Positions 36,190 through 44,969 of a stretch of 64,000 nt of DNA are shown here, piece after piece. The stretch lies in NCBI RefSeq assembly GCF_004804335.1, contig NZ_SRXY01000007.1, forward strand, positions 1-64,000, read 5' to 3'. Both the position numbers and the translations under genes were made by a program. This stretch comes from Pacificoceanicola onchidii (GTDB lineage Bacteria; Pseudomonadota; Alphaproteobacteria; Rhodobacterales; Rhodobacteraceae). Position 1 is the first letter of the stretch. Each line of letters opens with the position of its first letter. The notes beneath the pieces were generated by a model. That model searched no databases. It saw nothing but the letters and a program-made list of their open reading frames with translations, and was not told the DNA's origin.

Positions 36190-36235
36190 ATCACCAATAC
36201 TCTGCCGCGCTTCGCGCTCTCGAGCCATTGGTGAT
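36190..36235. repeat. Long inverted repeat between PaaI-like gene and pdeM
   Basis: ATCACCAAT (36190-36198) and ATTGGTGAT (36227-36235) are exact reverse complements 28 bases apart; CTC/GAG and an inner GCGC-TTC-GCGC extend the stem with bulges. It lies just after the pdeM stop on the minus strand. It may be a terminator or processing hairpin, but lacks a T-run. Confidence 0.45.
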
Positions 36236-36266
36236 GGTTGTTGCTTTGATGCAAACTGGAAACGCG

Positions 36267-36947
36267 TCAGCGCGGCATCGGGATCGCAACGGCGCGCGCG
36301 CCGGTGAGAATTGCCATGGCGCCGTATCCCATCATCTCTGACAAAGGCGCGCGGCAGCAGAACAGCCCACCGGTGTAGGCTCCGAAAGCTGGCAGGATCA
36401 GGCGCTTTTGATCGACAAGGAAACAGGGGCGGGACAGGCTTTTGCCGCGCGCGGACAGTCTTGCCTTGGGGTGGTAGTGGCCGGAGACCTCCCCGGTTGC
36501 CTCCGATGCGATGTGGCGAAAGGTCAGCGGCCCGATGACCAGTGCGTCACGGTGCGCCCCGCCAAGGGATACAGGGCCGGGATCATGGTTTCCTTCGATC
36601 CACGTCCAGTCCCGCCCGGCTTGCAGGCGGGTAATCCAAAGCCGTTCGTCCTCGCGCAGGGCCGCTTCAATCTCTGGCGCGTCAAAGCTGTCGCCAAGAC
36701 AGATCACCCGCTGCGCCGCCGTCGCTTCGATGTCGCGCTCCAGCTTCATCAAGGTCTCGCGGGTCTCGTAGGGCGGCAGCTGTGCGCCGCCAACCGCCGA
36801 GAGACGTGCGCTCTTGCCAAGATGAAGATCGGAGACGACCAGCAAACGCGCGTCCGGCCAGAAGAGCGACCCGGACGGCAGGGCTTCGAGAGCCGCTCCG
36901 TGAAAATCAAAGGAATGCGAAAGACGCGTGTTCATGACTTGTTCCAT
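36267..36947 (-). CDS. pdeM: Ligase-associated DNA-damage-response endonuclease PdeM
   Basis: This 226-residue metallophosphoesterase has the full calcineurin-type motif set: SDLHLGK, GDSFD, EGNHDPG and GHYHP. PdeM is named for its link to ATP-dependent DNA ligase and an Lhr-like helicase in bacterial repair clusters; here the helicase is the preceding gene on the strand, but the ligase and exonuclease are not in the window. The ATG at 36947 has GAGGGA six bases upstream. The TTG at 36971 in the longer frame is less likely. It starts about 35 bases after the helicase stop. Confidence 0.92.
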   Translation of the reverse strand: MEQVMNTRLSHSFDFHGAALEALPSGSLFWPDARLLVVSDLHLGKSARLSAVGGAQLPPYETRETLMKLERDIEATAAQRVICLGDSFDAPEIEAALREDERLWITRLQAGRDWTWIEGNHDPGPVSLGGAHRDALVIGPLTFRHIASEATGEVSGHYHPKARLSARGKSLSRPCFLVDQKRLILPAFGAYTGGLFCCRAPLSEMMGYGAMAILTGARAVAIPMPR

Positions 36948-36982
36948 GCCATGTCCCTCAAGTCCCGGCAAGAGCTAGCGGG

Positions 36983-39391
36983 TTAGCCGACCTCGGCCAG
37001 CCCGCTTTCCCTGAGCAGTCGGGTTACTTCTTCATCGAGCAGGCGTTCCTCTGCGCCACCGTTTACGGGCACGCGTCCGGGTTCCAGAAACAAGGGGGCC
37101 GAAAGCGGTGAGAGGCGGCTGAGGCGAACGTGGTCAATCCGGTTTCCCACGCGGGCGTGCATGTCCCGGATGCGGGAGAAATCGACCAGACCTTTCATGG
37201 CTTCAAGCCGCGTGACCTGCATCATCAGGTGATCCGGATCATACTTGAGCAGCGTGTCGTAGAGGATGTCGGAGGACATGGTGGCCTGCCGTCCGGTCTT
37301 TTTCGTGCCGCCGAGCCGCCGCTCGATCAATCCGGCGATGGTGGCGGAGGCGCGAAAGGTGCGTTTCATCACGGCGTTGCCGGCAAGCCAGCCATCCAGC
37401 CCGACCTCCAGCGCTTCAAGATCGAAAAGCGTACTCGGCTCGCCGACGGCATCCAATCCCCAGAGCAGTGTGGCATAATCTGTGCTGACAAAACCCATCG
37501 GGGCGAGGCCCATTTCCTCCATGCGCTTGCTCAGGAGCAGCCCCAGCGTCTGCTGCGCATTGCGCCCGGCAAAGCCGTAGACCACCATGTTTTCCCTCCC
37601 ATCGTGTGGGAAGGTTTCGATCAACAGGCGGCCGGGTTGCGGCAATTGGCTGTAGTGTTGTTGCAGGCGGAGCCAGTCGGCGGTGTGCCCTGGCAGGCTG
37701 GACCAGTCGCTGGCATGAAACAGGCGCAGGATCCGTCCGGAGAGCTGCGTGGAGGTGGCGAATTTGGTGCCGTTGAACGTGGCGATCTTCGGCTTTTTTG
37801 CCGCGTCTCGCGTGACCTCGACGATCATTTCGCGCAGGCGGTCATAGCGCACGATCTGCCCGCCGATAAGAAACGTATCGCCGGGCGTCAGGCTGGCGGC
37901 GAAGCCTTCTTCCACTTCGCCCAAAGCTGCGCCGCCGCGCCCGCGCCAGCGGACCTTGAGCGTGTCGGTATCCTGAATGGTGCCGATGTTTTGCCGGATA
38001 CGCTGCGCGGAACGCGGGTCTCGCAGCTGCCACAGGCCATCGGGGCGCTGGATCAGGCGTTTCCATTGGTCATACGCTTTGAGCGCGTAGCCACCTGTCG
38101 CGCAAAAGTCGAGGCAGGCATCGAACCTCTTACGGGTCAGCGCCGAAAATGGCCCCGCGCCGTGCATTTCCTCGAACAGTGCATCCGCGTCGAACGGGCC
38201 GGAACAGGCGGTGATCAGAATATGCTGGCACAGCACGTCGAGCGGCCCCGGTCCGCGCGGCTCGCCGTCCAGATCGTGCGCCTTTACCGCTTCCAGCGCA
38301 GCAATGCATTCGACCACTTCGAAGCGGTTGGCCGGGACGAGCAAAGCTTTGGACGGGGCGTTGTAGCGGTGGTTGGCGCGGCCGATCCGCTGCACCAGCC
38401 TTTTCACGTTCTTGGGCGCTCCGATCTGGATCACAAGGTCCACATCGCCCCAGTCGATCCCGAGATCGAGCGAGCCAGTGCAGACAATCGCGCGCAGCTG
38501 CCCCGCCACCATGGCAGCCTCGACCTTTTCGCGCTGCGCCCTGTCGAGCGAGCCGTGGTGGATGCCGATGGGCAAAGCCTCTTCATTGGCAAGCCACAGA
38601 TTGTGAAAGAAGATTTCCGCCTGGGCGCGGGTGTTGTGAAAGATCAGGGTAGTGCGGTGCTGCCGGACCGCGTCCAGCACGGCTGGAATGGCATAGGCCG
38701 CGCCACCCCCGGACCACGGAGGCGCTTCTTCGACCTCAAGCATGGAAATGTCCGGTTCCGGTCCGGGATCGGCTTCGATGATTGCACAGGGATTGGGGTG
38801 CCGGGCGAGGAACGAGGCCAAAGCTGGCGGGTCTTCAACGGTGGCAGACAGCCCGACCCGGCGTAGGTCAGGGCAAAAATGGTGAAGCCGCGCAAGCGCC
38901 AGCATCAACTGGTCGCCGCGTTTGCTTTCCGCCAGAGCGTGGATTTCATCCACGACCACCCGCTTCAACCCCGCAAACATGCGCGGTGCGTCCTCATAGC
39001 TTGTGAGAAGAGCCAGCGATTCCGGGGTGGTCAGAAGGATATGCGGAGGATCCGCCCTTTGCCGCCTTTTCTGGGTGTAGGAGGTGTCCCCCGTCCGGTC
39101 TTCGACCCGGATCGGAAGCCCCGCCTCTTCGATTGGAATGCGCAGGTTGCGGCGGATGTCAGCGGCCAGAGCCTTGAGGGGGGAGACATAAAGCGTGTGC
39201 AGCCCCTCCGTCTCACCTTCCGACAACTCGCACAGGCTCGGCAGAAACCCTGCAAGCGTCTTCCCGCCGCCGGTGGGCGCGATGAGCAAAAGCGACGGCT
39301 CGCCCGCCTGATCCAGCATGGCTTGTTGGTGCGGGTGAATGGACCAACCACGCTGGTCGAACCAGTCTTGAAGAGGTGGGGGCAATACCAT
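36983..39391 (-). CDS. Ligase-associated DEXH-box DNA helicase (Lhr-like)
   Basis: This 802-residue superfamily 2 helicase has Walker A APTGGGKTLAG near residues 38-48, motif Ib region TTPESLALL, motif II DEIH in VVVDEIHAL, motif VI QRIGRANHR, and a long C-terminal Lhr region with PLFLEPGRVPV-type ending. Such proteins accompany PdeM, LigC/LigD-type ligase and an exonuclease in a DNA repair cluster; here only PdeM accompanies it. The ATG at 39391 begins MVLPPPLQDWFD, matching the family; the GTG at 39427 adds 12 non-conserved residues. Confidence 0.92.
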   Translation of the reverse strand: MVLPPPLQDWFDQRGWSIHPHQQAMLDQAGEPSLLLIAPTGGGKTLAGFLPSLCELSEGETEGLHTLYVSPLKALAADIRRNLRIPIEEAGLPIRVEDRTGDTSYTQKRRQRADPPHILLTTPESLALLTSYEDAPRMFAGLKRVVVDEIHALAESKRGDQLMLALARLHHFCPDLRRVGLSATVEDPPALASFLARHPNPCAIIEADPGPEPDISMLEVEEAPPWSGGGAAYAIPAVLDAVRQHRTTLIFHNTRAQAEIFFHNLWLANEEALPIGIHHGSLDRAQREKVEAAMVAGQLRAIVCTGSLDLGIDWGDVDLVIQIGAPKNVKRLVQRIGRANHRYNAPSKALLVPANRFEVVECIAALEAVKAHDLDGEPRGPGPLDVLCQHILITACSGPFDADALFEEMHGAGPFSALTRKRFDACLDFCATGGYALKAYDQWKRLIQRPDGLWQLRDPRSAQRIRQNIGTIQDTDTLKVRWRGRGGAALGEVEEGFAASLTPGDTFLIGGQIVRYDRLREMIVEVTRDAAKKPKIATFNGTKFATSTQLSGRILRLFHASDWSSLPGHTADWLRLQQHYSQLPQPGRLLIETFPHDGRENMVVYGFAGRNAQQTLGLLLSKRMEEMGLAPMGFVSTDYATLLWGLDAVGEPSTLFDLEALEVGLDGWLAGNAVMKRTFRASATIAGLIERRLGGTKKTGRQATMSSDILYDTLLKYDPDHLMMQVTRLEAMKGLVDFSRIRDMHARVGNRIDHVRLSRLSPLSAPLFLEPGRVPVNGGAEERLLDEEVTRLLRESGLAEVG

Positions 39392-39494
39392 GATCCATAG
39401 ATAGCGAGCCTTTGGCAAAAGCAACACGCCTCATCGTCTAAACCCCTTCCCAAGGATTGATTAATCCGCTTCACTCATCGCCGGGGGGACATCC

Positions 39495-40571
39495 ATGCTA
39501 CACGGAATCCGCATCATCGAATTCGAGGCGTTGGGGCCTGCGCCTTTTGCCGGAATGCTGCTGGCGGAGCTTGGGGCAGAGGTGATCGTCGTGCACCGCA
39601 GGTCCGGTGGAGAGAACCCGGCAAAGCAGACGGAAAACCTTCTCGATCGTGGAAAGCGGTCCATCGCGCTCGACCTGAAAAACGCCGATGATCTGAAGGT
39701 TGCCAAGGGGTTGATCCGCTCTGCCGACGGTCTGACAGAAGGGCTGCGGCCGGGGGTCATGGAGCGGCTTGGGCTTGGCCCGGAGGAAGCGCTCTGCCTG
39801 AACCCCAAGCTTGTCTACGGGCGTATGACGGGTTGGGGGCAGACCGGACCACGCGCCACACAGGCGGGGCATGATCTCAACTATCTCGCCCTCAGCGGGG
39901 CTTTGTTCTATGCCGGGCAGCAAGGTCCGCCGCAAACACCGCCGACGATGCTGGGCGATATTGGCGCGGGGGCGATGTATCTCGCTGTCGGAATGCTCGC
40001 CGGGTTGCTGAATGCGAAAGCGACGGGCAAAGGCACGGTGGTCGATGCCGCCATTGTCGACGGGGCGAGCCATATGATGGCGCTGCTGCTGTCCATGGGC
40101 GCACAGTTTTCGACAACGGCACGGGGGCAATCGCTTCTCGACGGGCCGCATTGGTCGCGCTGCTACACCTGCGCAGATGGCCGGAGCCTGTCCGTGCAGT
40201 GCCTGGAGCCACAGTTTTATGCGCTGTTTCTGGAAAGGCTGGGCCTTTCAAACGACCCTGCGTTTGCGCAGCCCTATGAGCCGTCCACATGGGCCGCTGC
40301 CACGACACGGCTGGAACAGGTGTTCGCGAGCGCGCCGACGGCGCATTGGGCGGACCTGTTTGCGGGATCGGACGCCTGTGTCGTGCCGGTCCTGACGCCG
40401 GAGGAAGCCAAGTCCGATCCGCATATCAGCACGCGAGGTATTTGGCAGGGCGATTTCCCGGCACCCGCGCCCCGTTTTGACGGCGTTGCTGTGCAGCCTG
40501 GACCTGTCCCGAACCGGGGACAGGACAGCGCGGCTATTCTATCCGATCTTCAAGACAGAGGTTTCCTATGA
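39495..40571 (+). CDS. CaiB/BaiF CoA-transferase family protein, likely alpha-methylacyl-CoA racemase
   Basis: This 358-residue protein is of the family III CoA-transferase fold. The segments RSIALDLK, GHDLNYLALSG and LGDIGAGAMYLA match the alpha-methylacyl-CoA racemase branch, in which the His and Asp are acid/base residues for epimerising the 2-methyl group before beta-oxidation. A true CoA-transferase is the alternative. Its stop overlaps the next start (ATGA), so the nitroreductase is translationally coupled. Confidence 0.85.
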   Translation: MLHGIRIIEFEALGPAPFAGMLLAELGAEVIVVHRRSGGENPAKQTENLLDRGKRSIALDLKNADDLKVAKGLIRSADGLTEGLRPGVMERLGLGPEEALCLNPKLVYGRMTGWGQTGPRATQAGHDLNYLALSGALFYAGQQGPPQTPPTMLGDIGAGAMYLAVGMLAGLLNAKATGKGTVVDAAIVDGASHMMALLLSMGAQFSTTARGQSLLDGPHWSRCYTCADGRSLSVQCLEPQFYALFLERLGLSNDPAFAQPYEPSTWAAATTRLEQVFASAPTAHWADLFAGSDACVVPVLTPEEAKSDPHISTRGIWQGDFPAPAPRFDGVAVQPGPVPNRGQDSAAILSDLQDRGFL

Positions 40572-41242
40572 GCCAATCAGAAGCCGAGGCACTGCGCGCC
40601 TTGCTGGACAGGCGGTTTTCCTGCCGTGCCTATCAGCCGGAGCCCGTTCCGCGCGAAAGTATCGAGGCCGCTTTGGCAGACGCGCAGCGGGTTCCCAGCT
40701 GGTGCAACTCGCAGCCCTGGATGGTGCATGCCTGCGGCGTTGAGGAAACGGAGCGGCTTCGGGCTGCGTTGACGAGCCATATCGAAACGGCAACCCATGC
40801 ACCGGACATCCCATTTCCGCAAAGCTACGAGGGCGTGTACAAGGACCGCCGCCGAACCTGCGGCTGGCAGCTGTATGATGCCGTTGGCGTGGAGAAAGGG
40901 GATCGGGCGGGATCGGCGGCAGAGATGCGCAAGAACTTCGCCTTCTTCGGCGCGCCGCATTTTCTGTTGGTCACAACGCCGAAGAAACTGGGCGCCTATG
41001 GAGTGCTGGACTGCGGAGCATTTCTGACGGCGTTTCTTCTGGCGCTCGAGGCGCGCGGGATTGCGTCAGTACCGCAAGCCGCCGTTGCCAGCTATTCGGG
41101 ATTCATGCGTGACTGGTTTGATGTGCCGGATGATCGCGACGTGCTTGTTGGCGCGTCTTTTGGCATCGCGGACGGCGATCACCCTGCCAACAGTTTTCGC
41201 ACAGAACGGGCGGACCTGCCCGAAGTTGTGATCTGGCGTTGA
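40568..41242 (+). CDS. Nitroreductase family protein
   Basis: This 224-residue FMN-dependent oxidoreductase has the N-terminal RRFSCRAYQPEPVP and SWCNSQPW that bind FMN phosphate and ring, and the C-terminal RTERADLPEVVIWR. It probably reduces nitro groups or quinone-like substrates with NAD(P)H; no substrate is evident. It starts inside the stop codon of the CoA-transferase/racemase gene, implying a shared mRNA. Confidence 0.88.
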   Translation: MSQSEAEALRALLDRRFSCRAYQPEPVPRESIEAALADAQRVPSWCNSQPWMVHACGVEETERLRAALTSHIETATHAPDIPFPQSYEGVYKDRRRTCGWQLYDAVGVEKGDRAGSAAEMRKNFAFFGAPHFLLVTTPKKLGAYGVLDCGAFLTAFLLALEARGIASVPQAAVASYSGFMRDWFDVPDDRDVLVGASFGIADGDHPANSFRTERADLPEVVIWR

Positions 41243-41276
41243 GACCTCAGTGTCTTCAGATCGAAGAGGAAGAGCC

Positions 41277-41750
41277 ATGTCCGATCATACCGCACACGTG
41301 ACGGTGCAAACCGACGTTGACGAGAAAGCCGACAAGGTAATCGATGACGGGCTAGAGGTTTTTGGAGAAAAATTTGTTCCCAAGGCCGAGGAAAACCAAC
41401 AGATCCGGGTCTATGCCCATGCCGCAGATGGCCGGTTCCTGGGCGGGGTGAGAGGCAACACTGGCTATGGTTGGCTTCACATTTGGCAAGTCTGGGTTGA
41501 CGAAACCGCTCGGCGCCAAGGGTTGGGAACCCGTTTGCTTAAAGCTGCGGAGATAGAAGCTGTTCAGCGCGGGTGTCACTCCGCACATCTCGACTCGCTG
41601 AGTTTTCCCGGGGTGCAGGAATTCTACGCGGCACAAGGATGGCTATGTTATGGGGTTCTGGAGCGGTACTTTGCCGAGTACGACTGGCACTCTTTGCGCA
41701 AGCGGCTCGTGCCGGTGGATGCGGAAGCGCCCGGAGGCGCTCCCGCGTAG
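41277..41750 (+). CDS. GNAT family N-acetyltransferase
   Basis: This 157-residue acetyltransferase has motif A VWVDETARRQGLGTRLL (about 81-97), where the RxxGLG segment binds the acetyl-CoA pyrophosphate, and motif B in FYAAQGWL. A strong AAGAGGAAGAG precedes the ATG at 41277. The substrate is unknown. It ends 3 bases from the stop of the convergent BMP gene. Confidence 0.9.
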   Translation: MSDHTAHVTVQTDVDEKADKVIDDGLEVFGEKFVPKAEENQQIRVYAHAADGRFLGGVRGNTGYGWLHIWQVWVDETARRQGLGTRLLKAAEIEAVQRGCHSAHLDSLSFPGVQEFYAAQGWLCYGVLERYFAEYDWHSLRKRLVPVDAEAPGGAPA

Positions 41751-41753
41751 TGA

Positions 41754-42827
41754 TTAATTCGGCACTTCTGCGGTGATGCCTTCGACATAGAAGTTCAGAC
41801 CAGCCAGATCGCCGTCCGAAGCCACTTCGCCCTCGGCAAGCCAGACAGAACCGTCCTGCTTGTTGATCGGGCCTGTGAAGGGGTGGTACTCGCCCGCCGC
41901 GATGGCGTCTTTCATTGCCAGCGCTTCGGCCTTCACATCTGCCGGAACAGCGTCGGTGATTTCACCGATGCCAACCATGCCGGTGGAGATGCCGTCCCAT
42001 GTGTCTTTGGATTCCCATGTACCATCGAGAACCGCTTGCACGCGTTCGATGTAGTAGGGGGCCCAGTTGTCGATGATCGAAGACACGCGGGGCATGGGGG
42101 CGTACTCGCCCATGTCGGACGCCTGACCAAAGGTGATCACGCCGCCCGCTTCCTGTGCTGCCGCTTGCGGTGCGGTGGAGTCGGTGTGCTGCAACACCAC
42201 GTCTGCGCCGTTTTCAATCAGAGCGCGGGCCGCGTCTGCTTCTTTCGCAGGGTCAAACCATGTGTAAAGCCAGATGATCGAGAACTCGACATCGGGGTTC
42301 ACCTTCTTGGCGTGCAGATAGGCGGAGTTGATGCCGCGGATAACTTCCGGGATCGGAATGGACGCGATGTAACCAATCTTGTTGGTCTTGGTCATCTTGC
42401 CGGCGATGTGGCCCTGAATGGCGCGGCCTTCGTAGAAACGCGCGGAATAGGTCGTCACGTTGTCAGCGCGCTTGTAGCCAGTGGCGTGCTCGAACTTCAC
42501 GTTCGGGAACTTCTCGGCTACGGCCAGCGTCGGGTCCATGTAGCCAAAGGACGTAGTGAAGATGATGTCCGCACCGGTCAGGGCCATCTGGGTGATGGCG
42601 CGCTCCGCGTCGGCGCTTTCCGGTACGTTTTCCTGATAGACGGTTTTCACACGACCGTCGAAATGCGCTTCCATTTTCTGGCGCGCCTGATCGTGTTCAT
42701 ACGTCCAGCCACCGTCACCCGGAGGGCCGATGTAGATAAAGCCAGCGGTCAGTTCTTCTTCTGCAAAGGCAGCGCCGCCAAGGCCAAAGGCCACAGCAGC
42801 CGAAGCCAGAAGGGTACGTCTTAGCAT
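41754..42827 (-). CDS. BMP-family ABC transporter substrate-binding protein
   Basis: This 357-residue periplasmic binding protein has a signal peptide (1-22, ending AAFA) and the BMP/Med-type fold, shown by GPPGDGGWTYEHDQAR and IFTTSFGYMDP. There is no lipobox cysteine, so it is soluble. It is the last gene of a transporter operon whose first genes encode xanthine dehydrogenase, so purines or purine nucleosides are the probable ligands. BMP proteins bind nucleosides in the characterised PnrA/BmpA cases. Confidence 0.9.
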   Translation of the reverse strand: MLRRTLLASAAVAFGLGGAAFAEEELTAGFIYIGPPGDGGWTYEHDQARQKMEAHFDGRVKTVYQENVPESADAERAITQMALTGADIIFTTSFGYMDPTLAVAEKFPNVKFEHATGYKRADNVTTYSARFYEGRAIQGHIAGKMTKTNKIGYIASIPIPEVIRGINSAYLHAKKVNPDVEFSIIWLYTWFDPAKEADAARALIENGADVVLQHTDSTAPQAAAQEAGGVITFGQASDMGEYAPMPRVSSIIDNWAPYYIERVQAVLDGTWESKDTWDGISTGMVGIGEITDAVPADVKAEALAMKDAIAAGEYHPFTGPINKQDGSVWLAEGEVASDGDLAGLNFYVEGITAEVPN

Positions 42828-42870
42828 GGGTTTGTTCTCCTGTTGGATGGTTTTTTGTCAGTTTAATGGA

Positions 42871-43794
42871 TCAGTGCGACGCGTGGAAGGACCGACCGAG
42901 AGAGCCGGGCGCACCATGCGCGCCGCGCGCCGAGATGAAGACAAGCACGATGATCGTGATGAGGTAGGGCGAGGCGCTGAGCAGGGCGACGGGCACATTT
43001 GCCCCGGCGGCTTGCAGGTTCAATTGCAGAACCGTGACGCCGCCAAACAGGTAAGCCCCGATCAGCACACGCCCGGCGCGCCAGCTGGCAAAGACCACGA
43101 TGGCCAGCGCAATCCAGCCCGCGCCTGCGGTCATGCCTTCGGTCCATTGCGGCACGCGCACAAGGCTCAGATACGCGCCACCCAGCCCGGCACAGGCCCC
43201 ACCAAAGAAGATGGCCATGAGGCGGACCGTGACCACCTTGTAACCAAGCGCATGAGCGCTGTCGTGGCTCTCACCCACCGCGCGCAGGATCAGCCCGGCG
43301 CGGGTGTATTTGAGGAAAGCCCAGACGGCGACGACAAGCAGAAGGCTGACGTAGATCATCACATCATGGCTGAAGAGCATTTTGCCGAACACGGGCATGT
43401 CCGAAAGGCCGGGAATGTGCACCTTGGAAATCGGCGGCGCTTTCATGCCCTCATAGGGTTTGCCGATCAGGCTCGACAAACCCAGACCCACCAAAGTCAG
43501 GCCAAGCCCGGTGGCGACCTGATTGGACAGCAGGAATTGCGTCAGGACACCGAAGCTGAGCGACAGCACAGCGGACGCGGCGGCGGCGGCAAGAAATCCG
43601 AAGTAGGGATTGCCGGAGGTCACGGCGACGGCAAAGCCGACCACCGCACCGGTAATCATCATGCCTTCGACCCCAAGGTTCAGAACGCCAGCCTTTTCGA
43701 CGACCATCTCGCCGATGGCGGCCAAGAGGATGGGCGTCGCCGAAACCATGATGGAGGCGACAAGAAGGACGGGGTTGATCGAACCGAGATCCAT
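42871..43794 (-). CDS. ABC transporter permease (BMP type), second subunit
   Basis: This 307-residue inner-membrane protein of the RbsC-like BPD permease family has eight or so hydrophobic segments and the family-typical GVEGMMITGAVVGF near residues 41-54. It pairs with the neighbouring permease to form the channel. Its start overlaps the stop of that permease at 43794. Confidence 0.92.
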   Translation of the reverse strand: MDLGSINPVLLVASIMVSATPILLAAIGEMVVEKAGVLNLGVEGMMITGAVVGFAVAVTSGNPYFGFLAAAAASAVLSLSFGVLTQFLLSNQVATGLGLTLVGLGLSSLIGKPYEGMKAPPISKVHIPGLSDMPVFGKMLFSHDVMIYVSLLLVVAVWAFLKYTRAGLILRAVGESHDSAHALGYKVVTVRLMAIFFGGACAGLGGAYLSLVRVPQWTEGMTAGAGWIALAIVVFASWRAGRVLIGAYLFGGVTVLQLNLQAAGANVPVALLSASPYLITIIVLVFISARGAHGAPGSLGRSFHASH

Positions 43795-44879
43795 TACGCG
43801 GCCTCCCTTTTGCCAAACCTGATCCGGTAGTTGGTGAACACGTCTGTCGCCAGAAGGAAGAACAGCAGCATGCCCTGAAACAGCTGAATCGACGCGCCCG
43901 GCAGGCTCAGCATCAGTTGTGCCAGCTCTCCACCGATGTAGGTCAGAGCCATCAGTAGCCCGGCCAGAAGGATGCCAAACGGGTTCAACCGGCCAAGGAA
44001 GGCAACGATGATCGCCGTGAAGCCGTAGCCTGCGTTGAAGTTGCCGGTGATTTGCCCCGCCGGGCCAGTGACTTCAAAAAGCCCCGCCATCCCGGCCAGA
44101 ACCCCTGAGATACCAAGGCAGAGCAGGATGATCCGCGCCGGATTGACCCCGGCAAACCGGGCGGCGCGGGGCGCTTCACCGGAGAGGCGGATGTTAAAAC
44201 CCTGAATGTGCCGGGCCATCAGAACGTAGGCGGCGATGACCGCGATGAAAGCGGTGACAACGCCCCAGTGCATGCCAGTGCCCGCGATGATCTCGGCGTT
44301 GTGCGTTGCATCCCACTGCTTGAAATTGCGCGAGCCGGGGAAGCCCATGCCTTCGGGATTGCGCAAAAGGCCTGTGGAGACAGAAATCAGGATGTTCTGC
44401 GCCACATAGACGAGCATCAGGGACACCAGAATTTCATTGGTGCCGAACCGGGTTTTCAGAACCGCCGGGATCATGGCCCATAGAAAGCCGCCCAATGCGC
44501 CGCACAGGATCATCAGCGGGAAGATCAAGATGCTTTCCGAAGGGTAGAACGCGAGGCCTGCCGCGGCTCCGCAGATCGCGCCCATGATGTACTGACCTTC
44601 GGCGCCGATGTTCCAGATACCCGCGCGGAAACCGATGGACAGGCCAATCGCTATCAGGATCAGCGGGCCTGCCTTGACCAGAAGCTGGGGCCTTGAGAAG
44701 CCCGCGAACTGCGGATGGAAAAGCGGATCCCAGAAAATCGTGCGCACGGCTTCGATCGGATCAACACCGAGCAAAGCAAACATCAATCCGCCCACCACCA
44801 TGGTCAGAACGACCGCAAAGATCGGGGTGATAGCGGTCCAGAGCCGCGACGGCTGCGGGCGTTTTTCGAGCGAAATCAT
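43794..44879 (-). CDS. ABC transporter permease (BMP type), first subunit
   Basis: This 361-residue inner-membrane permease has GFRAGIWNIGAEGQYIMGAI at about 90-109, the conserved cytoplasmic-loop motif of nucleoside-type permeases. An N-terminal cytoplasmic segment precedes the first helix. The ATG at 44879 is chosen over a longer frame to 44909. Separated from the ATPase gene by 90 bases that contain two hairpins. Confidence 0.92.
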   Translation of the reverse strand: MISLEKRPQPSRLWTAITPIFAVVLTMVVGGLMFALLGVDPIEAVRTIFWDPLFHPQFAGFSRPQLLVKAGPLILIAIGLSIGFRAGIWNIGAEGQYIMGAICGAAAGLAFYPSESILIFPLMILCGALGGFLWAMIPAVLKTRFGTNEILVSLMLVYVAQNILISVSTGLLRNPEGMGFPGSRNFKQWDATHNAEIIAGTGMHWGVVTAFIAVIAAYVLMARHIQGFNIRLSGEAPRAARFAGVNPARIILLCLGISGVLAGMAGLFEVTGPAGQITGNFNAGYGFTAIIVAFLGRLNPFGILLAGLLMALTYIGGELAQLMLSLPGASIQLFQGMLLFFLLATDVFTNYRIRFGKREAA

Positions 44880-44906
44880 GTCAGTGCCTCCGGGCTGGGC
44901 CGGGAC

Positions 44907-44949
44907 CAAATCTCATTCATGAGATTTGCCAATTCCATTGATGGAATTG
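44907..44949 (-). repeat. Two adjacent perfect hairpins between ATPase and permease genes
   Basis: CAAATCTC-ATTCAT-GAGATTTG (44907-44928) and CAATTCCAT-TG-ATGGAATTG (44930-44949) stand one base apart in the gap between the ATPase stop and the permease start on the minus strand. They are A+T-rich and have no T-tract, which suggests mRNA stabilisation or processing within the operon more than termination. Confidence 0.65.
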
Positions 44950-44969
44950 CCGCGCCTCTGCCGTGCCGG

